Assembly (NCBI GenBank): GCA_902771935.1
Contig: CACXYM010000006.1
Span: forward strand, 88,530 to 152,529
Length of the DNA: 64,000 nt
Origin: an uncultured Bacteroidales bacterium
GTDB taxonomy: Bacteria > Bacteroidota > Bacteroidia > Bacteroidales > Paludibacteraceae
Direction: 5' to 3'
Positions within the stretch are counted from its first letter, which is position 1; every line of letters begins with the position of its first letter. A program made the position numbers and the translations under genes. Positions 8,701 through 17,131 of the stretch are shown piece after piece. The notes under the pieces were generated by a model. The model worked only from the letters and a program-made list of their open reading frames with translations, was not told the origin of the DNA and did not search any database.

Positions 8701-11700
8701 TGCATTTTAATGCCGACGGATCACGCTATCGCGACATCATCGTGCGTACCAAGACGGTACACCATGGCGACATTGAGGTTAAGTTGAAACTTACGCCGGA
8801 GTATCCAACCTATAACTTCAGCCCGTTGGCTGACGCAAGTAAGCAACTGAACTTTACCCTCGCGAAAGTGAGATCACGCAAACTGCTTGATACCGATGGT
8901 AATGTGCTTGGTGAGGAAATCTTAGACTCTGAGGATGTTACTTCTGCCTTGCGATTAGGCCCGGGTTCTTGCTCTTTCACAAGCGGAAGACCTTCGGCAT
9001 ATTTCAATGTTGATAGCGTGCAAACCGTCCAAGCCCATGCGGTTCTCATCACCAAAGCGGATAACTCCTCCGGTGCGCGATATGATACACTGGTCATCAA
9101 TTCGACAGCAACAGTGGGTGGAATTGGATATCAGGTTACAGGTCGTGTACCGCTGATGCAAGCCGCATTAGCAACCAATGAACTGATTTGGTCTGCTGTA
9201 GCAAACGGACAACGTTATTTCATAATGGCAGGTTCCGGCGGACTCATCTTCCGTCAGTACCAAACCAAAGGTGGTGTGCTCTATAAGTATGAGGATGGTA
9301 AAACCCAACTGGTTAAAGGTGCTGCCAATGCTGCGAATAGTGATACCAAGTACATCACACCGTGGCTGTATGAGTATGTCGATCAAGCGCAGCAGCAGCT
9401 CACATTGAAAACGGATGCTCCTGTTAATTTGTATTTCGTTATCAACGGTTCGTCGCTTCCTGATGTGGGAAGTACCGGTGCGGCTACCCTCACCTACGAA
9501 TACGTGAATACATATATCAACGACAATGCCAACTTTGAGGAACAGGTGAAATTGAAGTATGGTACTGAAGATTGGCTGAAATTACAAGTTGTATCATCAA
9601 CTCCATCCCTGACTTTGACCAAAAACGAGTCAGAGGCCACTACTTTCTCTTGGACCTATCTGCAGCAGGAGTATAATCTTCTCAATAACGGAACCTATCC
9701 GAGTAAAGACCAATTAGAGTTCGGTTATAATAGCCTCTCCCCTCTCGATGTTCAGACGCGATATAAGGCTTACCGCATCTACTCGATGCTGCTCGATAAT
9801 TCGCTAACCTATTGCGGACAAGAGAATGAGGCCGACATTGCAGACTTGATTTCATCAGGAGGCGACTGGAAAACCAACTATGCCATCAACCTCGTTTCCG
9901 ATAGCCGCTTTAGTGCGGGTGCCAGTGGATTGAGTACGTCAACAAAAGAAAGTGAACTCAAAACGACCGTCACGCCTTCCGGCACCAGCCCAATCAACGT
10001 GCAGTACGGAGGCAAATATGTCAATATCGTGGATACACTCGATGTGCAGATTTCCTTGCAGTCGGGTGCACCTACATACCGCTTCAAAGACAAATGGAGC
10101 AGCTTTACCTCCGTGGATGATGCGCATCTTAAAATTCCGCTCATCCGTCGTACTTATCATACGGCACCATATGATTCGCTTGTATGTTATCCCGAGAGCG
10201 ATGAGTATTACTTCGTCTTCCCGCCTGAGGTGGAAGGCGAAACAGCATACCATACTTTCACCTTGCATACCGACCACCGAACAGGTACCAATACGTTGGA
10301 TGTGGATGGTAAGGTCGTCTCCTATGCCGGTGAGAGCCATGACCATACCGACCATATGCATCTCGATAATCCTTCTTACGCCGAGGTCCGTCTGATGGAT
10401 GCGAAAGGAAATACACCGGACTGGTGCGAGATTAGCGAATTGGGTGACAATACCATTAAAGTGCATTGTTTAGGCAATGGTATCCGTGCACCGCGTTCCG
10501 CAGACCTCTTCTTGGCTTATACCATGAATGTGGGTGGCAAGTGGCGCTATATCAACTTCCGCCTGCAGGTGATGCAATCCAGCCGATTCCAATACGGTAA
10601 TCAGAACCTTGTGCACTCCAAAGGTGCGTCGGGCGACGACCTGAAAGATGGCGTACAGCAGGTACACGAGAATAAGAATGTTCTCTACTACTACAATCCT
10701 TCGAATGCCGCGCAATCTACCGACCAACGTGTCGAGCTGCCTATCCGTGAGCGTAACTTCTATGGATGGTGGCGTTGGTATTCACTCCAGCCTGGCGAAG
10801 AAGATACCGATATCCCTGCCGAGAGATGGCAGACTGAACCATCCAATACGGGTAAATGGAACTTCCCGTTCCGTGTCATCGGTGACTCGGTGCCTGTAGA
10901 TCCGGAGGATCCTTCCAGCGGAAAGAAATTAGTGACCCAGGGACGCTATACGGTATTCCACGTGCCTTCGCAGGACTATAACGCTCGTAAAGACCCTCCG
11001 TCCAAGGCGCCGATGCTCTATCCGCCACGAGACAAAGCGGTTGAGACCTATGCGGTGGACCTCAGTGTCTATTACGACAACCTGCCGTTGTCCATGAAGG
11101 ATGTCAATCAAGTGGATACAGCTGTATTGGATACGATGACCAATATCATCGAGCCAACCCTCTCACTACGTGAGATATACGAACTCCACCCATGGACGGA
11201 GATGGCTGAAATCATGGAAGGATACAAGGATACTATTGCCTCCAGTTATCGGAATCAGAAGTATATGGAGGACCACGTCGTTCGCGCACCTCTGAATAAC
11301 CGTTTGCTCCTTACTACCGAGCAACGCTATAACTACGATAATGTCAAGAAAGGCCAACACTCAGAGTCCCTGCTCGGTTACTATATGCGTGACGATAACT
11401 GGGCGACATGGGCAGGAAATCCGATGCGCCAAGATACGATGATTTGGTGCGGCGGATGGGATGTTACCTGCGCATGGTACACCTATAATCCTAAAACGCA
11501 GACCTATGATACGTGTACCCATACTATTTGGGAGAGTAATGACTTCCTGAATGTGCCTAAGAAAACCTCTATAACCACCGGTAAGGAAAATGATACTATT
11601 ATATATTGTTTACGTGCGCGTAGCGTAAAATCTACCAATGTAGGTACACCTTCCGAGGTTAACGATCATGAGGGCGATTATTGGTTTAATATCTGTCGTT

Positions 11701-14700
11701 ATACGATTATCTACCACAGAACGGATAAATTTGGTCCGAAGTTGGAAAATGAGAAAGGTGTATCAATCATTACCAATGACGATATTGAACAGAACTTTGA
11801 GGTGTTGGAGCGTTTGAACTTCGACTATAATAAACCCGGAACGGACTATACCGTTTATCCGCACCCGCTACCGTGGGCGGATGCTTCCTACGGATTCGCC
11901 TATCCGAGAACAGCATCTCTGCCGGATAACCGTCCGCACAACGGTAAGCTCAACGAACCGGGTCTCAAGAACCTCGCGAATATGGGTGAGTATAACCTCA
12001 TCAACCGCATCCCATCCTTTGGTCAGTATTGGCATAAGATGGAGCAACATGGTGGTGCTGCCAACGGTTATATGATCTTCTGCGACGGTATGTCATCTGC
12101 CGGTCAGGTAGCTGCTTTGTCCCTCGAGTCCCACTTGTGCGAAGGACAGAAAATGTACTTCTCCGGATATGTGGCAAACCCAATGAACGAAAACGGAAAA
12201 ACATGTCCGAACTTCCTCTTCGCTGTACAAGGCTCAATGGATGGCCACAATTGGGAAGATATTACTTCTTACATAACGGGTGACCTCGCTCCATCCAATA
12301 AGTGGTACCAAATCTACTTCCCGATAGAGCAGAATAAGGAATACAATCACTTCCGCGTGCGCGTATTTAATATGGGTGCGGATGATAATGGTAACGACTT
12401 CCTCATTGACGATATGTGTATCTTCGCTACCAAACCGCCGTTGATGGTTTACCAAGCGAACACCACCTGTAAGAATGAGAACGAAAGCGACTCCCTTACC
12501 CACATCGTGCTCCGCGTCGACTATCAAGGATTTACAGAGGAAATATACAGCGAGTTAGACGAGGAATACTATACCGTTGTGGAAATGACGAAAGATAGTA
12601 TCTTTAGCTTCCTGGAATTAGAGGACGGATATTATAATCCGGGTATCAAACCGGCTGTAGCTCCCGATACGAAGGATACCATCTATGGTAAAATTAACCT
12701 GCCGAAACGTACTTATCATCCGGATGCTGCTGACTCCATCTTCCCGAACCTGCAAGAACTGATTCTTAAGTTTGAGCAGACTCTGGAGGAACACGAAAAG
12801 ACCCCATCTGTAAAAGTCTTCCGTAAAGGTTATGTCTATGAACACCTCGATGACTCTATTCGTCCTGTTCTCTACGTCGTCCATTCGGCTAAGATGTCTG
12901 CCAACAATTTGTACACCGTACACATGGCGGGTGCGTACGACCAATTATTGAGCAGTAAATGTGCTTTGACCCGTTCGCTCAAAGTACGAAATCGAATGAT
13001 TCTCACGCTTAACGGAGAGGAACAACCCGATAAGGAGGTCGGTGGCATGTGCGCCAATACAACCTACGATTTGTCACTCCACGTTAAAGGTACCCTGCTA
13101 CTCGATAGCGTAGCGCCGATTGAGGTTACCGGAACGTGTCACAACGATTGGCTGCTCTACGGCGATACGGCTGCCGCTTCCAGTAAAACGCGGTATGGTT
13201 ATTACTATAACGATATTGTGGCGGTCATTAAGGATATCCTTCGTGCCGATCCGTCGGCGGGTACCGCTATTTATGATAATCCGAACCATTTGGCACATTC
13301 CCTCGCTGAGGTGGATAAGGTTGTTATGAAGCGTGTGCAGGATGAGAATCACGTGGAACTCTCCGAAGATGTGCATCCGTACGATATTCTTGCCCATTTG
13401 GTAAATGGCGGATTCCTCACGCTCTATCAGTCCAACCTAACTGTTATCACTCCGGTCAAAGACTCGATACAATATACCATCTTCCCGATTCCGGGCTCCG
13501 GATCAGAAGTAATGCAAGACCTCAATATTGATGTCTGCCCGACACCGGTTCATATTAAACTGAAATCGAGCTCGGAACAAGGCATACCGTTGGTTATCGG
13601 TGGCTTAAATAGATCCGCAGAGGAGGCGCAACTCCCAATTACCGTCTTGGTTGATGCGCAGCACGCCAATTCGCAAATCGCTATACCTATCGACTCGTTG
13701 ATGATGTTCCCCGGAACGGACGGACCTAAGGTGGCGATAAAGCAAGTAAACTTCTTATCCACTAATGACCCCGATTATCGTGAGGGCGTCCATACGATTA
13801 CACTTGAGCCGGATAAAGCGTGGAATACAGGTGGTGAAAATACGGGCTATTACCAGAACGGAAACGATACGATCCTTCTTGTAGCGTCTTCCTCGAACAC
13901 CTACCTCATGCGCGAGGGATACAACTACACCTTCGGTATCGAGATGATGACGAATTTAGGTACATCCGATTGGGGTGGATCAGAGGACTGCCCGGTCGGT
14001 ACGATACCGTTTATTGTGAGCGTAGTACCGGATCACTTACGTTGGGCTCCGCAGAGTACCGAAAACAATAAGTGGAACGATGCCGATAACTGGATTGGTA
14101 TTAACCAACACAACGAAATCATCCATTCCGATGCTCGTTTCGTACCGCTGGCTTCTACTAAGGTCGTTATTCCTAAGATGGAGAATGGTCTGCCTTATCC
14201 GGAACTGCCGAACCTGGGTACCCTTACTCCGGCAGACTCTGTACAGAAGACAGGCTTCCAGTACAACCAGTGTAGCGATATTCGCTTCTTGCCGGGTGCT
14301 GCTATCGGACAACAGCAACGTCTCCAATACGAGAACGCGGTTGTCGATATGAGTATGCCGAACCAGAAGTGGGCACTCCGTGGTGCACCGGTAACCGGTT
14401 TGCTCAGTGGTGACTTGTTTATGGCGAACAGTGATCTTGAAGGTGCTACGCCGATGTGGGAAGTAGGTGAGTTCGACGCTAACGGACGTAGTTATAAAAC
14501 CGGTAACGCTTCCTTCTGGCTCTCTCTCTATGACCGCGAAGTTAAGCAAACGGGTAATAAGGATAATGTCAAAGACACTACCTATACCGCAAATGCAGAG
14601 TGGTCGAAAGTGACGAACGGAATGGACTATTCATTACCTCCTGCTCAAGGTTGGGCAGTTTATTCCCGCACACATACTGGCCACGCTGCAGATGTCAGAC

Positions 14701-15797
14701 TGCCTAAGAATGATGATATTTACTATTTCTACTATGCGAGTGGCGATAAGGCATTAGACTCGTACGTACCGGATCTGCGAGCTAAACGTAAAGATGAGGC
14801 TGGCGGTAAGGCAGGTGCCTTGGCATTCTATCCGGGTACTTCCGCTACCTTCCAAAAATACACGCTGACCAATGAGAAGCCTTCTGATGCGTTTGTATTT
14901 GCTAACCCGTCGATGGGATATATTGATATATGGGGATTCATCGCAGACAATGAGCTGGAACCAAAATTCGATTATATTGATGCAGATGGTAACTATACGC
15001 CGATAGTTAAGAAAACAGCGGAAGAAACAACGAACGTCATTACGCAACTGGAGCGCTATCTTCCGCCAATGCACGCTATAGTCGTATATGTTTCTCCTGC
15101 AGCAACCGAGAAAGAGGTGACATTGAATACCAGCCGTATTGTGACCTCGCCAACCCCAGTAGTTAGCCCCGCTCCGATGTACCGTACTGCGACGCCGCTG
15201 CGTAAAGGTCTGATGACCGTTACTGCCGTTAACCCCGTTTCGTCGCGTTGCAAATCACGACTCATACTCGGACAAGGCTATAACGCAGAGATAATCCCAG
15301 GTGAGGATGCTATGCTCACAACAGTCAATATCAGTAACTATACCAACAACTCCATGCCGGCTACGCCGTTCAATATCTACGCAGTGGAAGGCAATGAAGG
15401 TCTCAGTATTGACTTGCGTGACGAAATAGAGAATATTCCGATATCCTTCTGCATGAGCGACCTACCTTATGATGACGAAACGCAACTCTGGTTTACCGGT
15501 GTTAATAATATCAGCGGCTCATTGGTTCTGTTCGATTCGCTCACGATGACGGAACGACCGATTATGGACGGTATCTGCCTCAAGATTGAAACGCCTGTAA
15601 CGAGCCACGAGAAGCGGTATTATATCCGTCGTCATGGTGATTTGCCGGTTGAGCCTGTTGACCCGCCTATCGCAACTGATTATCAGACATATGGCATAGA
15701 CGAAATACTGCCTGTTTATAAGTTTATTAAAGACGGACATGTTTATATTTTGCGCGACGGACATGTCTATACGATATTTGGACAAAAGATTAGATGA
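5772..15797 (+). CDS. giant secreted surface protein (3341 residues)
   Basis: A signal peptide (RILLLISVVLCSVGVWG) is followed by a very long, Asp/Thr/Tyr-rich extracellular protein. Repeated features can be seen. A module opening G-x-x-Y-F (EYFVCHYPG ~58, RYFLTHPG ~618, RYFIMAGSGG ~1145) occurs three times. A module with Y-x-G-x-Y-[IV]-[DN]-I-V-D-T-L occurs at ~935 and ~1410. An InlB-type B repeat (FTFQGWTTNADGTGTLYSPG) lies at ~565-610. A W-N-D-A-D-N-W segment is near 2770. The last ~30 residues (DGHVYILRDGHVYTIFGQ) carry the C-terminal motif shared with five other secreted proteins here. Length and modules suggest an adhesin or cell-surface filament. The stop overlaps the next start, so it is translated together with a small membrane-anchored partner. 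Function is inferred only. Confidence 0.75.
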   Translation: MSIVCFKEFKVRILLLISVVLCSVGVWGVATTDFEPTAGGLVVNLKPGDQILLSTMVNGEEYFVCHYPGYTGGYFGYTNWDSDKGNFLKLIPQAANATEPASTSIWSISDPVTFKFGGKEYPVDGIAYTMWSSNPGGDPYTLLAGSGTSYKYLGDLTRETDNNNIFNAVFVAPTNRSSVISFDPNRTLTAKEGRTDQDSEGRFNGEKGYGFLGLPYREVYWLDIPRGNAPVSYVNASVIGFNKTLNTIKYSSNESEAKPGQALYAFGNKPKHQPTPRTVFRLYVLNDPLTSTCADSYYFAYDEQDYKQYNKDFSKTPATYTTKRKTYTIDRLVCMDSLPGTKYYVSDYMNVPESDSSYYYVGYKNKYCHKRDGDAFDSQFKQIDNLKIHYLGLPAPRGAYGQMMVDTTNTDEQNLGVEFQPGGYFLRTSTGRNIQLRPSDDYKTWTCEEMWHITAEWAALSIKATMFTGSEYSAEDPGADIPGWSVMVRGTEVPVVGERPIVDCDGWARIHIDDASPNGAIEFVPANPDRHIHYSNNGCEGDTIADQYPMYGETSVTVREPRLVKGFTFQGWTTNADGTGTLYSPGQVVDLPTGTTTLYAKAIYNGTIHVALSFKKADGKRYFLTHPGTASPRFSRARYIKDWTNAWQGMANAENVDENYINTFKVLTHPDPCMECATNEVVLDPRREMRYGAVDSLLFYENFAPTDEEYLGLYYETPNTILANNSWAGLFKSSATGGRNGWPDYTVADVKNAKISSTHYLHRVGGVITRDPRSNSDAPWVTYNAANNQFDGSASEIDATVFQISRVRVADEHYVVIPDTTTEWTDEIVFGIHEDENIEQPVWSKLIGKQLMAVTKVDDDTVYFHPNPSEKKIITDYMTMRLNPNYRLEETFEYIRDARVESLGEEVQDVDKPHMNDRLEKNYFGRLITSGKNTPVDVIYEGNYIDIVDTLRITLRTLGPVKIKEYYGRWKKGAPGLHFNADGSRYRDIIVRTKTVHHGDIEVKLKLTPEYPTYNFSPLADASKQLNFTLAKVRSRKLLDTDGNVLGEEILDSEDVTSALRLGPGSCSFTSGRPSAYFNVDSVQTVQAHAVLITKADNSSGARYDTLVINSTATVGGIGYQVTGRVPLMQAALATNELIWSAVANGQRYFIMAGSGGLIFRQYQTKGGVLYKYEDGKTQLVKGAANAANSDTKYITPWLYEYVDQAQQQLTLKTDAPVNLYFVINGSSLPDVGSTGAATLTYEYVNTYINDNANFEEQVKLKYGTEDWLKLQVVSSTPSLTLTKNESEATTFSWTYLQQEYNLLNNGTYPSKDQLEFGYNSLSPLDVQTRYKAYRIYSMLLDNSLTYCGQENEADIADLISSGGDWKTNYAINLVSDSRFSAGASGLSTSTKESELKTTVTPSGTSPINVQYGGKYVNIVDTLDVQISLQSGAPTYRFKDKWSSFTSVDDAHLKIPLIRRTYHTAPYDSLVCYPESDEYYFVFPPEVEGETAYHTFTLHTDHRTGTNTLDVDGKVVSYAGESHDHTDHMHLDNPSYAEVRLMDAKGNTPDWCEISELGDNTIKVHCLGNGIRAPRSADLFLAYTMNVGGKWRYINFRLQVMQSSRFQYGNQNLVHSKGASGDDLKDGVQQVHENKNVLYYYNPSNAAQSTDQRVELPIRERNFYGWWRWYSLQPGEEDTDIPAERWQTEPSNTGKWNFPFRVIGDSVPVDPEDPSSGKKLVTQGRYTVFHVPSQDYNARKDPPSKAPMLYPPRDKAVETYAVDLSVYYDNLPLSMKDVNQVDTAVLDTMTNIIEPTLSLREIYELHPWTEMAEIMEGYKDTIASSYRNQKYMEDHVVRAPLNNRLLLTTEQRYNYDNVKKGQHSESLLGYYMRDDNWATWAGNPMRQDTMIWCGGWDVTCAWYTYNPKTQTYDTCTHTIWESNDFLNVPKKTSITTGKENDTIIYCLRARSVKSTNVGTPSEVNDHEGDYWFNICRYTIIYHRTDKFGPKLENEKGVSIITNDDIEQNFEVLERLNFDYNKPGTDYTVYPHPLPWADASYGFAYPRTASLPDNRPHNGKLNEPGLKNLANMGEYNLINRIPSFGQYWHKMEQHGGAANGYMIFCDGMSSAGQVAALSLESHLCEGQKMYFSGYVANPMNENGKTCPNFLFAVQGSMDGHNWEDITSYITGDLAPSNKWYQIYFPIEQNKEYNHFRVRVFNMGADDNGNDFLIDDMCIFATKPPLMVYQANTTCKNENESDSLTHIVLRVDYQGFTEEIYSELDEEYYTVVEMTKDSIFSFLELEDGYYNPGIKPAVAPDTKDTIYGKINLPKRTYHPDAADSIFPNLQELILKFEQTLEEHEKTPSVKVFRKGYVYEHLDDSIRPVLYVVHSAKMSANNLYTVHMAGAYDQLLSSKCALTRSLKVRNRMILTLNGEEQPDKEVGGMCANTTYDLSLHVKGTLLLDSVAPIEVTGTCHNDWLLYGDTAAASSKTRYGYYYNDIVAVIKDILRADPSAGTAIYDNPNHLAHSLAEVDKVVMKRVQDENHVELSEDVHPYDILAHLVNGGFLTLYQSNLTVITPVKDSIQYTIFPIPGSGSEVMQDLNIDVCPTPVHIKLKSSSEQGIPLVIGGLNRSAEEAQLPITVLVDAQHANSQIAIPIDSLMMFPGTDGPKVAIKQVNFLSTNDPDYREGVHTITLEPDKAWNTGGENTGYYQNGNDTILLVASSSNTYLMREGYNYTFGIEMMTNLGTSDWGGSEDCPVGTIPFIVSVVPDHLRWAPQSTENNKWNDADNWIGINQHNEIIHSDARFVPLASTKVVIPKMENGLPYPELPNLGTLTPADSVQKTGFQYNQCSDIRFLPGAAIGQQQRLQYENAVVDMSMPNQKWALRGAPVTGLLSGDLFMANSDLEGATPMWEVGEFDANGRSYKTGNASFWLSLYDREVKQTGNKDNVKDTTYTANAEWSKVTNGMDYSLPPAQGWAVYSRTHTGHAADVRLPKNDDIYYFYYASGDKALDSYVPDLRAKRKDEAGGKAGALAFYPGTSATFQKYTLTNEKPSDAFVFANPSMGYIDIWGFIADNELEPKFDYIDADGNYTPIVKKTAEETTNVITQLERYLPPMHAIVVYVSPAATEKEVTLNTSRIVTSPTPVVSPAPMYRTATPLRKGLMTVTAVNPVSSRCKSRLILGQGYNAEIIPGEDAMLTTVNISNYTNNSMPATPFNIYAVEGNEGLSIDLRDEIENIPISFCMSDLPYDDETQLWFTGVNNISGSLVLFDSLTMTERPIMDGICLKIETPVTSHEKRYYIRRHGDLPVEPVDPPIATDYQTYGIDEILPVYKFIKDGHVYILRDGHVYTIFGQKIR

Positions 15798-16213
15798 TGA
15801 AACAGCAGATAGAAAACATATTATATAAATGGCTAATGGTATTGCTCATGCTGTGGGGTTTCTCCACAGCTGATGCAACGCCGTATTGCTCGTCGTATGC
15901 ACCGAAGTCTGCATACCAATCGTCCTATACACAGGCGACGATTAATAACACGTGTCCTACCTATACGTTCCACACAACGTCTGTCTATACCTCGGTAGTG
16001 GAGGATCCTAACTTCTCACCTGTTGCCGAAGATCCGTATAGCAACAATTCGCCTCGAGGGCATATCCGTAAAGGAGGTTGGGGCGATCCGGACGATAATG
16101 AGATCGGCGTAATAGCTGATCCGGCACCTGTCGGCAGTCCGTTTGTACTGTTGATAATGGCACTTCTCTATATTTGTGGTAGAGTAGTGTACAAACGCTA
16201 TAGAAAGGCTTGA
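15794..16213 (+). CDS. small exported protein with C-terminal membrane anchor, partner of the giant protein
   Basis: 139 residues starting at an ATG that overlaps the giant gene's stop (ATGATGA). The N-terminus is a signal peptide (WLMVLLMLWGFSTADA). The middle is rich in Tyr, Ser, Thr and Pro. The C-terminus has PAPVGSPFVLLIMALLYICG followed by Arg/Lys residues: a Pro-x-Val-Gly turn, one membrane helix and a positive tail. I have the impression, not checked, that similar P-[ILV]-G plus helix plus basic tails end many Bacteroidales proteins encoded beside very large secreted proteins. A role as membrane tether or assembly partner is inference. Confidence 0.7.
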   Translation: MMKQQIENILYKWLMVLLMLWGFSTADATPYCSSYAPKSAYQSSYTQATINNTCPTYTFHTTSVYTSVVEDPNFSPVAEDPYSNNSPRGHIRKGGWGDPDDNEIGVIADPAPVGSPFVLLIMALLYICGRVVYKRYRKA

Positions 16214-16320
16214 AAAGTAGTTGAATTGGGGTTGTCTCGGGACATGGTCCCGTGATGCTCTCGTCGGAAGCGGCTTGCCTATAAGATTTATTACATTTTG
16301 CGGGGACCCCAAGAAAAAGA

Positions 16321-16355
16321 AAAGTGCAGAAATCTCGTGTTTCTGCACTTTTTTT
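16321..16355 (+). terminator. terminator between the giant-protein operon and dapB
   Basis: AAAGTGCAGAAA (16321-16332) pairs with TTTCTGCACTTT starting at 16340, followed by seven T. It shares the GTGCAG/CTGCAC core with the hairpin at 2876-2912. A shorter CGGGAC-ATG-GTCCCG hairpin lies upstream near 16238-16252. Confidence 0.8.
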
Positions 16356-16374
16356 ATGCAATTTTGGGAGAATA

Positions 16375-16406
16375 TTTGCATATATGCAAACTTTGTAGTA
16401 TCTTTG
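16375..16406 (+). promoter_or_regulatory. dapB promoter with palindromic -33 region
   Basis: TTTG at 16375-16378 and TATCTTTG at 16399-16406 are 20 bases apart. The -33 box begins the perfect palindrome TTTGCATATATGCAAA (16375-16390), identical to that at 2914-2929. It drives the dapB-lepB-wbqC-ilvE group. Confidence 0.8.
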
Positions 16407-16438
16407 CGCGCCAATTGTGTGGTTATTATTTAAGCAGT

Positions 16439-17116
16439 ATGAAGATTGCATTAATCGGATACGGAAAGATGGGGCACATGATCGAACAGGTGGCGCTGCT
16501 GCGCGGGCATGAGATTGTGTGCACTATTGATATCGGTGACGAGGAGAAGTTCGAGAGCGCTACGTTCCGCTCCGCGGATGTAGCGATAGAGTTTACGACC
16601 CCACAAACCGCAGAAACGAACGTGCGCCGCGCTTGGGAACAAGGTGTGCCTGTCGTGTGCGGTACCACCGGGTGGGATGCGCAAGCGTTAATAGTCGAAA
16701 GTCGAAAGTCGAAAGTCGAAAGCGGAAAGGAGATGCTCATTTGGAGCAGTAACTTCTCCGTCGGAGTCAATATATTCTTTGAACTCAATAAATGGCTCGC
16801 AGAAGTGATTCGAAACTATCCCCAGTATCAGCCGCATATCTACGAGGAACACCATATCCACAAACTCGATAAACCTTCCGGTACGGCTAAGACGTTGCGG
16901 AATGATATATTGAGCGTGGCTGCGCCACTCAATGGTGACGCTTCGCTTAATGATGTACCAATCGAGTCGGTTCGCGAAGGAGAGATACCGGGTAACCACT
17001 CCGTCATTTGGGATAGCCCCGAAGATACAATTGTTATTTCCCATATGGCGAAAGGACGCGAGGGCTTCGCTTTAGGCGCTGTCCTTGCCGCCGAATCCCT
17101 AAACGCTAAACCCTAA
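16439..17116 (+). CDS. dapB: 4-hydroxy-tetrahydrodipicolinate reductase
   Basis: Catalyses NAD(P)H-dependent reduction in the lysine/diaminopimelate pathway (cytoplasm). 225 residues from the ATG at 16439; upstream codons in the frame belong to the leader. Motifs: GYGKMG (nucleotide binding, 8-13), CGTTGW (~76-81) and EEHHIHKLDKPSGTAK, holding the catalytic His and Lys. Two oddities come from short tandem repeats. GTCGAAAG units at 16694-16729 encode a basic loop (VESRKSKVESGK) where the family usually has a shorter segment. The gene also ends inside a CTAAACG repeat (17098-17127), giving ...AAESLNAKP and lacking the last ~15 residues normal for Bacteroidetes DapB. Whether the enzyme is fully active is open, though all core motifs are present. 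Confidence 0.93.
   Translation: MKIALIGYGKMGHMIEQVALLRGHEIVCTIDIGDEEKFESATFRSADVAIEFTTPQTAETNVRRAWEQGVPVVCGTTGWDAQALIVESRKSKVESGKEMLIWSSNFSVGVNIFFELNKWLAEVIRNYPQYQPHIYEEHHIHKLDKPSGTAKTLRNDILSVAAPLNGDASLNDVPIESVREGEIPGNHSVIWDSPEDTIVISHMAKGREGFALGAVLAAESLNAKP
16694..16729 (+). repeat. GTCGAAAG tandem repeat inside dapB
   Basis: Four GTCGAAAG-type units then GCGGAAAG, in frame within dapB, encoding alternating Glu/Ser/Arg/Lys residues. It shares at least 20 consecutive bases, including the variant unit, with the intergenic copy at 2845-2874 read on the other strand. Confidence 0.85.
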
Positions 17117-17127
17117 ACGCTAAACGA
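17098..17127 (+). repeat. CTAAACG-type tandem repeat at the dapB 3' end
   Basis: Units CTAAACG-CTAAACC-CTAAACG-CTAAACG run from the last codons of dapB through its stop codon to five bases before the lepB start. The repeat supplies the stop codon (TAA) of dapB. Confidence 0.8.
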
Positions 17128-17131
17128 ACAA

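Noticed and set aside
5772-15797. Long minus-strand reading frames within the giant gene and other large genes
   Set aside because: They are opposite-strand shadows with no start signals, domains or promoters.
16694-16729. Tandem units in dapB considered as a CRISPR-like array
   Set aside because: Units are 8 bases with no spacers and lie in frame within an enzyme gene; no cas genes are present.
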